The translations under genes were made by a program, and so were the position numbers. Positions 25,988-35,080 of a stretch of DNA of 64,000 nt are shown here, in pieces. Positions within the stretch are counted from its first letter, which is position 1. Each line of letters opens with the position of its first letter. Under the pieces are notes generated by a model, which was given only the letters and a program-made list of their open reading frames with translations, was not told the DNA's origin and did no database searches. This stretch comes from Legionella cherrii (lineage in GTDB: Bacteria; Pseudomonadota; Gammaproteobacteria; Legionellales; Legionellaceae), in NCBI RefSeq assembly GCF_900635815.1, contig NZ_LR134173.1:2264001-2328000 (forward strand). Direction: 5' to 3'.

Positions 25988-28461
25988 TAGCTAACAACCA
26001 AGTTAATTAATTGTCTATGCGCTACAACAATTGCTTTTTTTACTGTTTTATCAGCAAGAAAATCTTTTGCATGTTGTTTTGCTGCAGCAATTAAAGCCTC
26101 TTCTGTCGCATCAACGCTAGCGGTAAATTGAGCTCTTAATTTTCCATTCACCTGAACGACATAATCTACTTCATCAGTTTTTAAAGCACCTTTATCTACT
26201 CTAGGCCAATTAGCGTCAATAATTGCTTTTTCAAAGCCTAATTGTTGCCAGATGTGATGTGCAATATGTGGTGTTATAGGAGCCAATAATCGCAACAGAA
26301 TACTTAGACTGGAATGAATAAAGAATTTATCTTCTTCGGTTTCTATTGAGTAATTGGATATTTCATTAAACAGTTTCATACAACCTGAAACTACTGTATT
26401 GAATTGATTTCGATCATAATCATGAGTTGCTTGTGCAAGAATTTGATGCACGACATGACGTGATTTTTTTAACCGGCTTTCTGCTTGTTGCCAGTTCACA
26501 TGTCCATTGCCACTCAGGATGATATCATTGACTTCAATGAACATATTTTGGTGCTGATAAGCAAAAGCCCAAATTCGTTTTAAGAAACGATGAGCGCCTT
26601 CCACAGCAGTATCTGACCATTCCAACGATTGCTCTGGCGGGGCTGCGAACATAACAAATAATCGTGCTGTATCTGCACCATAAGTATCAATCAAATGGTT
26701 TGGATCGACGACATTACCTACGGATTTAGACATTTTATGTCCGTCTTTTAAAACCATGCCTTGGGTCAGTAGGGCTTTAAATGGTTCGTCTGAATTGACT
26801 AAGCCTTCATCACGCATTAATTTATGAAAAAAGCGGGCATAGAGTAAATGCATCACAGCATGTTCAATACCACCAACATATTGATCTACAGGAGTCCAGT
26901 ATTTTGCTCGATCATCAAGCATTGCGTTTTCCTGTCCTTTACATGCAAAACGGGCATAATACCAAGATGACTCAACAAAAGTATCAAAGGTATCGGTTTC
27001 ACGATATGCATCCTGACCACATTTAGGGCAGCTAACATTGACGAATTCTGGGCATTGAGCTAATGGTGAACCGGTTCCCGTAAAAGTTACGTTTTCTGGA
27101 AGAACCACGGGAAGTTCTTCATCTGGAACAGGAACAGTACCGCATTGTTCACATAGAATCATGGGAATAGGTGTTCCCCAGTATCTTTGTCTCGATACAC
27201 CCCAATCGCGTAATCTGTAGTTAATCGTTGCCTTACCTACATCATGTTCTTCAAGGTAACTGGTTATAGTTTCTATTGCTTGAGAAGAAGTTAAGCCATC
27301 GAACTGACCTGAATGAATCAGTGTACCTTCTCCTGTATAGGCAGATGCATTGAAATCATGTTTTGCATTATTTGCAGGTTTAATGACTTCCTTAATTGGA
27401 AGTTGGTATTTACGTGCAAATTCCCAGTCTCTTTGATCGTGTGCTGGGACTGACATTACTGCTCCCGAGCCGTATTGCATGAGTACAAAATTTGCAACCC
27501 ATATAGGTAGTTCTTCACCGGTGATGGGATGGATTGCTGTCATGCCTGTAGCCACACCTCGTTTTTCCATGGTAGCAAGTTCTGCTTCAGCCATTTTGGT
27601 ACCTTGGCAGCTGTCAATGAATTCTTTGACTTCTTTACGGGTACTGGCTGCTTCTTTAGCGATGGGATGATCCGTTGCTATGGCAAGATAGGTTGCACCC
27701 ATTAAGGTATCAGGCCGTGTTGTGTATATTTTTAACCGTTTAGGATAATTATTGACGTTAAAATGAATTTCAGTCCCTGTGGAACGACCAATCCAATTAC
27801 GTTGCATTTGTTTGACTTGAGCCGGCCATTCATCCAATGTATCCAGTGAGCTGAGTAGCTCATCAGCATAAGCCGTGATTTTTATAAACCACTGAGAAAT
27901 TTCTTTTCGTTCAACAAGCGCGCCAGATCGCCAGCCGCGTCCATCAACGACTTGCTCATTTGCCAAAACAGTTTGATCAACCGGATCCCAATTTACTACA
28001 GCATTTTTTTTGTAGACTAAACCTTTTTCAAATAATCGAATGAAAAACCATTGTTCCCATCGATAATATTCAGGTGAACAAGTACAAATTTCACGTCTCC
28101 AATCATAAGCATTGCCTAGACGTAAAAATTGCTTTTTCATAGACTCTATGTTTTTTCTGGTCCATTCAGCCGGTGGAATTCCGTTTTTGATGGCTGCATT
28201 TTCAGCAGGCAAACCAAAAGCATCCCAACCTATTGGCTGAAGTACATTTTTGCCCAAAGCACGCTGATAACGAGCAATAACGTCTCCAATGGTATAGTTG
28301 CGAACATGCCCCATGTGCAATGTTCCACTCGGGTAGGGAAACATGGATAAACAATAAAATTTCTCTCTGTTTAAATCTTCTGAAACGTTAAATGATTGTT
28401 TTTTATGCCAATACTGTTGAGCTTGTTCCTCAACTTCTTGTGGTATATAGGTATTATCCAT
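25987..28461 (-). CDS. leuS: Leucyl-tRNA synthetase
   Basis: The 824-residue class I synthetase has the HIGH-type motif HMGH (in PYPSGTLHMGHVRN), the CP1 editing domain (TTRPDTLMGATYLAIA and a downstream IWVANFVLMQYGSGAVMSVP), a zinc-ribbon-like CEQCGTV/CPKCG pair and the KMSKS motif at about residues 576-580. It charges tRNA-Leu and edits mischarged products. Length and domains are normal. lptE begins on its stop codon, so the two are coupled, as in E. coli. Confidence 0.98.
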   Translation of the reverse strand: MDNTYIPQEVEEQAQQYWHKKQSFNVSEDLNREKFYCLSMFPYPSGTLHMGHVRNYTIGDVIARYQRALGKNVLQPIGWDAFGLPAENAAIKNGIPPAEWTRKNIESMKKQFLRLGNAYDWRREICTCSPEYYRWEQWFFIRLFEKGLVYKKNAVVNWDPVDQTVLANEQVVDGRGWRSGALVERKEISQWFIKITAYADELLSSLDTLDEWPAQVKQMQRNWIGRSTGTEIHFNVNNYPKRLKIYTTRPDTLMGATYLAIATDHPIAKEAASTRKEVKEFIDSCQGTKMAEAELATMEKRGVATGMTAIHPITGEELPIWVANFVLMQYGSGAVMSVPAHDQRDWEFARKYQLPIKEVIKPANNAKHDFNASAYTGEGTLIHSGQFDGLTSSQAIETITSYLEEHDVGKATINYRLRDWGVSRQRYWGTPIPMILCEQCGTVPVPDEELPVVLPENVTFTGTGSPLAQCPEFVNVSCPKCGQDAYRETDTFDTFVESSWYYARFACKGQENAMLDDRAKYWTPVDQYVGGIEHAVMHLLYARFFHKLMRDEGLVNSDEPFKALLTQGMVLKDGHKMSKSVGNVVDPNHLIDTYGADTARLFVMFAAPPEQSLEWSDTAVEGAHRFLKRIWAFAYQHQNMFIEVNDIILSGNGHVNWQQAESRLKKSRHVVHQILAQATHDYDRNQFNTVVSGCMKLFNEISNYSIETEEDKFFIHSSLSILLRLLAPITPHIAHHIWQQLGFEKAIIDANWPRVDKGALKTDEVDYVVQVNGKLRAQFTASVDATEEALIAAAKQHAKDFLADKTVKKAIVVAHRQLINLVVS

Positions 28462-28530
28462 AGTCCAGTTTTTTAAGTGACTCTAAATCTGCTAAGGATA
28501 ACTCCTCTTGTGTCTGCCAGCAATAGATTA

Positions 28531-30063
28531 TTACTCGAATAAGCGACGAAGTTGAATAAAAAGTACAAAAATAATAAATATTGCACAAAATATAAGGGAT
28601 GGATACTCATGCCATATAATCCACGGAGTCAAACCTTCAGCAGGGAGTATACTGCTTTGAAGGACACCAGGGCTAAATGGAGGAAGACTTTCTATTATAT
28701 CTCCACCTGAGTCGATGACTGACGATAGACCATCATTATTGACGACTACTTGATATCGTCCTGTAAGCAGAGAAAGCACTTGGGCCATTTGTAGTTGTTG
28801 GTAACTGGCTAATGAATGCCCAAACCAACCATTGTCACTAATTGAAACGATCCATTGGGCTTTAGGCATTTGTTCGCGCAACAGCTTGGGATATGCAATC
28901 TCATAACAAATGAGGCTAGCTATTGGATGATTTTCAATTTGAATCAGGGATTGTTTTCTTTTTCCTGGTAATAAATTAGGTTCAGGTAAATTAAACCAAT
29001 GATTGATCCTAACTAAAGGTTTTGGAATGTATTCTCCAAAAGGCACAAGTTGGCGTTTAAGTTTTTTACCTTTAGCTTGCCCAAGCGTAATGATTGCGTT
29101 GTAATAATTGGTTTCCCTATCATTTGTAGGTTGTAAAATACCTAACATAAGTGCGCTTTTTGCTTTTAATGCTTTGTTATTCAGCCTGAGTAAATATTTA
29201 TCCAAATAACTTGCGGGAAGTGGTATGGCAGACTCGGGCAAAATAATTAATTGCTTTCCTAAGAGTTTATTGATGGCCTTTTCATAGTAGTCCAGCAGGT
29301 TCCAAAATAAGGTTTCATCCCATTTGTCGCGCATGGATAAATTGGCTTGAACAGCACCAATACTAATAGGCTCTTGTTTTATTTTTGACCATGAAATGTT
29401 TTTAAACAGCATTGGACTGATAAGAATCAGTACAATGGCAATTAAATAATGGTAACGCCTCGAAGAGTTTTGTGCCACAGCTAAGGTGAGTAATGCGGAA
29501 ATAAGGACAGATACTAAACTAAGCCCATAAATTCCTAAAATAGGAGCAACATATTTTATTGGTGTATCAATAAGCGGTGTTCCTACTAACAACCAAGGGA
29601 AGCCAGTAAATAAAGTAGCACGGCAATATTCACTCAAACACCATAAGACACAAAATAGTACTAAAGAGAACAACTTCCGATTTTTGAGTTCAAGCACTTT
29701 ATATAGATAAGCAACTAAAGCAGGGAAGAGCGAAAGATACATAATGAAAATTAATGTAACCAATCCTGCAAGGCAATAATTGAGTTGACCGTAATCATGG
29801 ATACTGACTATGACCCAAGAAACCCCAAATCCGAAATAACCCATCCCGTAAAAAAATCCTAGAGAAAGGCCTTGTTTTCTGGAGCAATTTTGGAGGCTCG
29901 AATAAAGAAATGCCAAACTTAATAGTATCAGCCCTGGTATATGAAAAGGAGCAAAACCAAAGGGGGCTAGCAGACCTGCTATAAATACAAAAAAGTATTT
30001 AATAGAGCCAAGACGAATTGAGGAATTTAATGGAATAGTATTGGCTAAAGCAGTTTGCTTCAT
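28531..30063 (-). CDS. lnt: Apolipoprotein N-acyltransferase
   Basis: The 510-residue protein has six to seven N-terminal membrane segments (GFAPFHIPGLILLSLAFLY and others), then a periplasmic nitrilase-fold domain with the catalytic Glu in ILPESAIPLP, a Lys and the Cys in ASLICYEIAYP. A last membrane segment lies at the end. It adds the third acyl chain to lipoproteins before Lol export. LolA and an LptE lipoprotein are encoded nearby. It lies 70 bases from leuS, possibly transcribed with it. Confidence 0.95.
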   Translation of the reverse strand: MKQTALANTIPLNSSIRLGSIKYFFVFIAGLLAPFGFAPFHIPGLILLSLAFLYSSLQNCSRKQGLSLGFFYGMGYFGFGVSWVIVSIHDYGQLNYCLAGLVTLIFIMYLSLFPALVAYLYKVLELKNRKLFSLVLFCVLWCLSEYCRATLFTGFPWLLVGTPLIDTPIKYVAPILGIYGLSLVSVLISALLTLAVAQNSSRRYHYLIAIVLILISPMLFKNISWSKIKQEPISIGAVQANLSMRDKWDETLFWNLLDYYEKAINKLLGKQLIILPESAIPLPASYLDKYLLRLNNKALKAKSALMLGILQPTNDRETNYYNAIITLGQAKGKKLKRQLVPFGEYIPKPLVRINHWFNLPEPNLLPGKRKQSLIQIENHPIASLICYEIAYPKLLREQMPKAQWIVSISDNGWFGHSLASYQQLQMAQVLSLLTGRYQVVVNNDGLSSVIDSGGDIIESLPPFSPGVLQSSILPAEGLTPWIIWHEYPSLIFCAIFIIFVLFIQLRRLFE

Positions 30064-30289
30064 GAGTTGTAAAAAAAATATAAAAAGATAAGATAATGTA
30101 GTCCTCTGCTTAGGTCAAGGATTAGTGGAGTATTTTAGTAACAATTCACATCAGCTCACTCAAAAGCCATGCTTAGCTCATTATTTGTTCAACTTGCAAT
30201 CAAATCTGGCTTTTTACCAAGATTCATAAATGCGGAAATAATCGCACATTTTATAATCCTGGCTGAATTTGCATCTCCCGCCATCCATG

Positions 30290-32083
30290 TTATTTTTTCA
30301 AAACATAAGTCCCCGGTGCATCACAAAGTGGTCTTATATCTTTTGCAGGATTACCGAAATCAGGCGGCTGCTTTTTGGAGCTTGAGCGATCTGCAACCCA
30401 TTTTTCCCAAGCTGGCCACCAGGAATCTTTAAAATGTGGCGCTTTTTCCAACCAAACGTCAGGTGATAAATGTTTATCATCTGTCTTATGAGTTAGCATG
30501 TGATAGCTTCGTCCAGATTCACCAGGTTTATTAACAATGCCTGTATTGTGTCCTGCGTTAGTCAATACAAAGGTAATATCGCTATCAATAAAGTAATGAA
30601 TTTTATAAACAGATTTCCAAGGTGCTATGTGGTCTTTTATGGTGCTAACGACAAAAGTTGGTACTCTGATATCGGCGAGATTGATAGTGTCATCAAGAAT
30701 TTTAAAACGTCCTTCAACTAAATCATTATTTAAAAATAAACTACGCAAGTACTCGCTATGCATCTTGTAGGGCATTCTTGTAGTATCATAATCCCATGCC
30801 ATTAAGTCACTGACCTCCTGTCTTTTACCCAATAAATAATCATAAACAATACGAGACCAAATAAGATCTATAGACCGTAACATACTGAACGCACCGGCCA
30901 TTTGAGACCCGTCCAGGTAGCCTTTTTCCCACATAATGTCTTCAATGTAAGTAAGTTGGTTTTCGTCAATAAATAACTGCAGTTCACCTGCATCCTGAAA
31001 ATCAGTTTGGGCTGCAAACAAAGTCATTGATTTTAATCGATCATCTTCTTTTGCCGCCATTTTTGCTGCAACCATGGTTAATAAGGTTCCTCCAATACAA
31101 TAACCTACAGTATGGATTTTTTCATTTGGGATAATTTGATTAATTGTATTTAATGCATCCATCACACCATGTATTGCATAATCAGAGAAATCTAAGTCCC
31201 GATCTTCAGAAGTTGGATTTTTCCAGGAAATCATAAATACGGTATGTCCTTTATCCACTAAAAATTTAACCATGGAATTGTTAGGTGAAAGATCGAGTAT
31301 GTAATACTTCATAATCCAGGCAGGGATGATTAAGATGGGTTCCGGATAGACAGTTGATGTTGTTGGCTCATATTGGATAAGCTCAATTAATCGATTTCTA
31401 TAAATAACTTTTCCGGGGGTTATCGCTAAGTTTTCTCCTACTTTATAGTGTTCGCTACCTGCAGGCGGTAGATTATTTAGATCCCTGGTCACGTCATCAA
31501 TAAAATTATACCATCCTTTGATAAAATTCATACCTCCTTCATTAAGTGTCGCAGTGATTACTTCAGGATTCATTCCAGGGAAATTAGAGGGAGCACAGAC
31601 GTCCAAAAATTGACGTGTGACAAAATTAACAATATTTTCGTTATGCTTGGAAACCCCACGAAGATGTGTAGTGGCATCATCCCACCATTCTTCAGTTAAC
31701 AAAAAAGATTGAGCATATACGTTGAATGGAAATTGAGACCATAACTCATTTTGAAAGCGATGATCTGTATGACGCACTTCGATACACGGTTTGCATTCAC
31801 CTTGGCTCTGTTGTTGTATGTATAACAATAAATGTCCCAGTTTTTTGAGTGCTTCTTTATTTAAGTCGGCTCGTTTTGCTGGTGAAAAATATAAATAAAT
31901 TAACCAATCTGCAAAAGACATCAAGAGCGTACCAGGTGATAACCAGTTGCTGAATTGGCTGATTGTTGCATGGAATAGTCTATCGAAACTAAGTCCTTCA
32001 TAGTCGCCTTTTTCTGATTCAGAGGATGGAGGGGCTTGTAAATTTCCAACTGATTTTGGAGTCTTCTTTTTTGATTTATTCAT
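30290..32083 (-). CDS. phaC: Class I poly(3-hydroxyalkanoate) synthase PhaC
   Basis: The 597-residue protein starts at ATG 32083, behind AAAGGA; an in-frame TTG at 32101 lacks support. The N-terminal PhaC_N domain (INFVTRQFLDVCAPSNFPGMNPEV) is followed by an alpha/beta hydrolase core with the lipase-like box GYCIGGTLL (catalytic Cys), Asp in STIKDHIAPW and His in TNAGHNTGIVNKPG. It polymerises 3-hydroxyacyl-CoA into granules. Legionella stores polyhydroxybutyrate for survival outside hosts. No phaA or phaB is next to it. Confidence 0.95.
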   Translation of the reverse strand: MNKSKKKTPKSVGNLQAPPSSESEKGDYEGLSFDRLFHATISQFSNWLSPGTLLMSFADWLIYLYFSPAKRADLNKEALKKLGHLLLYIQQQSQGECKPCIEVRHTDHRFQNELWSQFPFNVYAQSFLLTEEWWDDATTHLRGVSKHNENIVNFVTRQFLDVCAPSNFPGMNPEVITATLNEGGMNFIKGWYNFIDDVTRDLNNLPPAGSEHYKVGENLAITPGKVIYRNRLIELIQYEPTTSTVYPEPILIIPAWIMKYYILDLSPNNSMVKFLVDKGHTVFMISWKNPTSEDRDLDFSDYAIHGVMDALNTINQIIPNEKIHTVGYCIGGTLLTMVAAKMAAKEDDRLKSMTLFAAQTDFQDAGELQLFIDENQLTYIEDIMWEKGYLDGSQMAGAFSMLRSIDLIWSRIVYDYLLGKRQEVSDLMAWDYDTTRMPYKMHSEYLRSLFLNNDLVEGRFKILDDTINLADIRVPTFVVSTIKDHIAPWKSVYKIHYFIDSDITFVLTNAGHNTGIVNKPGESGRSYHMLTHKTDDKHLSPDVWLEKAPHFKDSWWPAWEKWVADRSSSKKQPPDFGNPAKDIRPLCDAPGTYVLKK

Positions 32084-32285
32084 GACAAGTCCTTTTGCCA
32101 AATCTAAAAGTATTTTAAATAAAGTATCTTAAATATAGTTTTTTTCTAACATTATGCATCAAAAATTAAAATAACTCGATTTTAAAAATAGCATTTTGGA
32201 GTTTCTTGGGTATCGATTAGAGAATACTATCCAATTCCCAATATTTTGTGTAGGATGATGGCGTTTTATAATGGAGAGGGATTAA

Positions 32286-33374
32286 ATGTATAATGTAATG
32301 ATTACTGGTGCAGGGAAAATTGGTAGCTTAATCGCTTGTTTATTATCAGACAGTGGTTCTTACCAGGTCCATCTAGTTGATATAGATTTTAATGGATCAG
32401 ATGTGAAAAGGCTGTTGGAAGCAGTACCCAAAATTAAAACAGTCGCCTTAGATGTTAAAGATCAGCAATCAACTCAAGCTTATATGGAAAAGCATGATAT
32501 TGTGGCTGTTATCTCAAGTCTTCCCTATTTTTTAAATACCTATGTTGCTGAGGCTGCAAAAGCTGCTAAAGCACATTATTTTGATCTTACGGAAGATACG
32601 GCAGTCACAGAAGCAGTAAAAGCGATTGCTCTTGATGCAGAAACTGCCTTCGTGCCTCAATGCGGATTAGCCCCTGGGTTTATCAGCATCGCAGCGAATA
32701 GTCTCATGCAGGAGTTTGAAGAGAGTTATCATGTGAAATTACGTGTAGGCGCGCTTCCACAAAATGCAAACAATGCACTTCAATATTCATTAACTTGGTC
32801 TACAGATGGAGTGATCAATGAATACGGTAACCCTTGTTACGCAATTAAATATGGAAAAGCGGTAACTTTAGCACCTTTGGAAGGATTAGAAACGATTCAA
32901 ATTGATGGTTGTGAATATGAAGCGTTTAATACCTCTGGTGGTCTGGGAAGTTTGGCAGAGATGCATGCTGGTAAAGTTCAAACCATGAATTATAAAACAA
33001 TGCGTTATCCAGGCCATTGTTCAAAGATGCGTTTATTAATGAACGACTTACGATTAAATCAAGATAGACCTACTTTAAAACGTATTTTAGAAAATGCCAT
33101 TCCCAAAACTTATCAAGATCTTGTGATAGTTTATGTTTCTGTTGAAGGAATGAAACGTGGTGAGTTGACGGAAAAAAATTACGTGAAAAAGATTTATCCT
33201 GAGGAAATTTGTGGTTTGGAATGGTCCGCAATTCAAATAAGTACTGCTTCAGGTGTTTGCGCGGTGGTGGACTTGGTGTTGGGGCAATCTAATGAATATA
33301 AAGGCTTGGTATTACAAGAAAAATTCCACTTGTCTGCAGTTTTAGAAAATCGCTTTGGCCGCTATTACGCGTAA
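32286..33374 (+). CDS. Saccharopine dehydrogenase family; likely L-lysine 6-dehydrogenase
   Basis: The 362-residue cytosolic protein has a Rossmann start (NVMITGAGKIGSLIACLL) behind GGAGAGGG. The later blocks QCGLAPGFISIAAN, EAFNTSGGLGSLAEM and MNYKTMRYPGHCSKMRLL follow the single-domain L-lysine 6-dehydrogenase pattern, which shares the saccharopine dehydrogenase fold. That enzyme oxidises the epsilon-amine of lysine to give aminoadipate semialdehyde. The next gene encodes the enzyme for that product, which favours this role over saccharopine dehydrogenase. The alternative is a saccharopine dehydrogenase with its reductase partner elsewhere. I judge the fold certain and the substrate probable. 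Confidence 0.8.
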   Translation: MYNVMITGAGKIGSLIACLLSDSGSYQVHLVDIDFNGSDVKRLLEAVPKIKTVALDVKDQQSTQAYMEKHDIVAVISSLPYFLNTYVAEAAKAAKAHYFDLTEDTAVTEAVKAIALDAETAFVPQCGLAPGFISIAANSLMQEFEESYHVKLRVGALPQNANNALQYSLTWSTDGVINEYGNPCYAIKYGKAVTLAPLEGLETIQIDGCEYEAFNTSGGLGSLAEMHAGKVQTMNYKTMRYPGHCSKMRLLMNDLRLNQDRPTLKRILENAIPKTYQDLVIVYVSVEGMKRGELTEKNYVKKIYPEEICGLEWSAIQISTASGVCAVVDLVLGQSNEYKGLVLQEKFHLSAVLENRFGRYYA

Positions 33375-33384
33375 CCTGAAATAT

Positions 33385-33427
33385 CGTTGCACTGTTCCCG
33401 GGTTCACCTAGTTGTATCCGGGCTACC
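33385..33427. repeat. Intergenic GC-rich repeat (CCCGGGT family), short copy
   Basis: The stretch TTCCCGGGTTCACCTAG followed by GTATCCGGGCTACC matches the repeat type near 7.3 and 34.98 kb. It occupies nearly the whole gap between the two lysine genes. Confidence 0.45.
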
Positions 33428-33440
33428 ATGGAGATAATGA

Positions 33441-34961
33441 ATGGATATATTAAAACGCTTGAAAATTCATGCAGTTAATCCAGGTGCCTATAGTGGCCAG
33501 GGTTGGCAAAGTGGAGTTCATGAGCATAAATTAATCTCTTATAATCCAGCAAATGGTGAAAAGCTTGCTGAAATAGCAACCTGCACTATGGATGATTATG
33601 AAGAGGTAATGACCCGTGCACAGCATGCGGCACATGAATGGAGAAAAATTCCTGCTCCAAAAAGAGGTGAAATCATACGGCAAATTGGTCAGTCATTGCG
33701 CGATCATAAAGATGCTTTAGGTAGTTTGGTTTCTTTAGAAATGGGCAAATCCAAGCAAGAAGGGGATGGTGAAGTTCAGGAAATGATTGACATTGCTGAT
33801 TTTGCAGTAGGTCAGTCACGAATGCTATATGGGAATACCATGCATTCTGAACGTCCTCAACACAGAATGTATGAACAATGGCATCCGTACGGTATCGTGG
33901 GTGTTATATCAGCATTTAACTTCCCAGTCGCAGTTTGGTCATGGAATGCTTTTCTTGCAGCCATCTGTGGTAATGTAACGGTGTGGAAACCTTCAGCAAA
34001 GACACCTTTATGTGCTGTAGCTGTTCAGCATATTTGCAATGATGTGTTGACAGCTAATGGATGCCCTGAGATCTTTAGTTTGGTTATTCCGGAAGACCAT
34101 GATGTAGTAGAGACTTTCGTTAATGATAAGCGGATACCTCTTATTTCATTTACAGGTTCAACGGCAGTAGGAAAGCAAGTTGCCGCAAAAGTTGCTGCCC
34201 GATTAGGTAAGACTATTTTAGAGTTAGGTGGCAATAATGCGATAATTCTTGATGAGTCAGCTGATCTTCATTTAGCAATTCCAGCGATTGTTTTTGGAGC
34301 AGTGGGTACTGCAGGACAACGATGCACTTCTACACGACGTCTGTTTGTTCATCATTCCAAATATGATTATGTTGTTGAACGGTTACGTTTTGCTTATGAG
34401 CAGATAACAATTGGCGATCCTTTAGATAAAATAAATCTTATGGGCCCTCTTATTGATAAACAAGCGGTAGACCAATTCAATAAAGCCATCGCCCGAATCA
34501 AAGAAGCAGGTGGGCGAATTATCTTTGGTGGTGAGGCCGTTCATCGACCAGGCTTTTTTGTACAGCCTACATTAGTATGTGATGTAAAAAACCATTGGGA
34601 TATTGTCCAAGAAGAAACATTTGCCCCCATTTTATATGTTATGCCTTTTCAAACAATTGATGAGGCGATTGCTTTACAAAATCATGTACCACAGGGTTTA
34701 TCTTCTGCCATGTTTACTCAAAATTTAAAAAATGCAGAGCATTTTTTAAGTGCTTGGGGGAGTGATTGTGGCATAGCCAATATTAACATCGGTACTTCGG
34801 GTGCCGAAATTGGCGGTGCTTTTGGTGGAGAAAAAGAAACCGGTGGTGGTCGTGAGTCGGGCTCTGATTCATGGAAAGCCTACATGCGTCGACAAACCAA
34901 TACGATAAACTGGGGAAATGAACTACCTTTAGCCCAGGGCATTCGTTTTGATTTAGTTTAA
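33441..34961 (+). CDS. ALDH7-type aminoadipate-semialdehyde dehydrogenase
   Basis: The 506-residue protein has the aldehyde dehydrogenase core: the NAD site with [12 protein letters not shown], the catalytic Glu in LELGGNN and the nucleophile Cys in [12 protein letters not shown]. The ending ([31 protein letters not shown]) and overall fit are those of ALDH7A1/antiquitin/AmaB. These oxidise alpha-aminoadipate semialdehyde (or its cyclic form P6C) to alpha-aminoadipate in lysine breakdown. It follows the lysine 6-dehydrogenase-like gene by 66 bases, which supports the substrate. It ends shortly before a long palindrome. Confidence 0.9.
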   Translation: MDILKRLKIHAVNPGAYSGQGWQSGVHEHKLISYNPANGEKLAEIATCTMDDYEEVMTRAQHAAHEWRKIPAPKRGEIIRQIGQSLRDHKDALGSLVSLEMGKSKQEGDGEVQEMIDIADFAVGQSRMLYGNTMHSERPQHRMYEQWHPYGIVGVISAFNFPVAVWSWNAFLAAICGNVTVWKPSAKTPLCAVAVQHICNDVLTANGCPEIFSLVIPEDHDVVETFVNDKRIPLISFTGSTAVGKQVAAKVAARLGKTILELGGNNAIILDESADLHLAIPAIVFGAVGTAGQRCTSTRRLFVHHSKYDYVVERLRFAYEQITIGDPLDKINLMGPLIDKQAVDQFNKAIARIKEAGGRIIFGGEAVHRPGFFVQPTLVCDVKNHWDIVQEETFAPILYVMPFQTIDEAIALQNHVPQGLSSAMFTQNLKNAEHFLSAWGSDCGIANINIGTSGAEIGGAFGGEKETGGGRESGSDSWKAYMRRQTNTINWGNELPLAQGIRFDLV

Positions 34962-34977
34962 TAAGTAAGAACTGTGC

Positions 34978-35050
34978 CCGGGTGAAGCGAGGCGTAACTC
35001 GGGTAAGTTGATCTGCCATAAGAACCCGGGTTGCGCCTCGCTTCGCCCAG
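34978..35050. repeat. Long GC-rich palindrome between ALDH7 gene and fadN
   Basis: A 27-base arm (34978-35004, CCGGGTGAAGCGAGGCGTAA and on) pairs with 35024-35050 at 23 of 27 positions, and the four misses allow G-U pairs in RNA. The loop is 19 bases. It belongs to the CCCGGGT/GCCCAGGCTAC family and is the most complete copy in the window. Confidence 0.75.
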
Positions 35051-35080
35051 GCTACATTTTAATTAACGAGGAAGAAAGAA

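Noticed and set aside
30169..30432. Open frame of 87 codons on the plus strand over the end of phaC
   Set aside because: It overlaps the conserved C-terminus of PhaC and has no ribosome site or recognisable motif.
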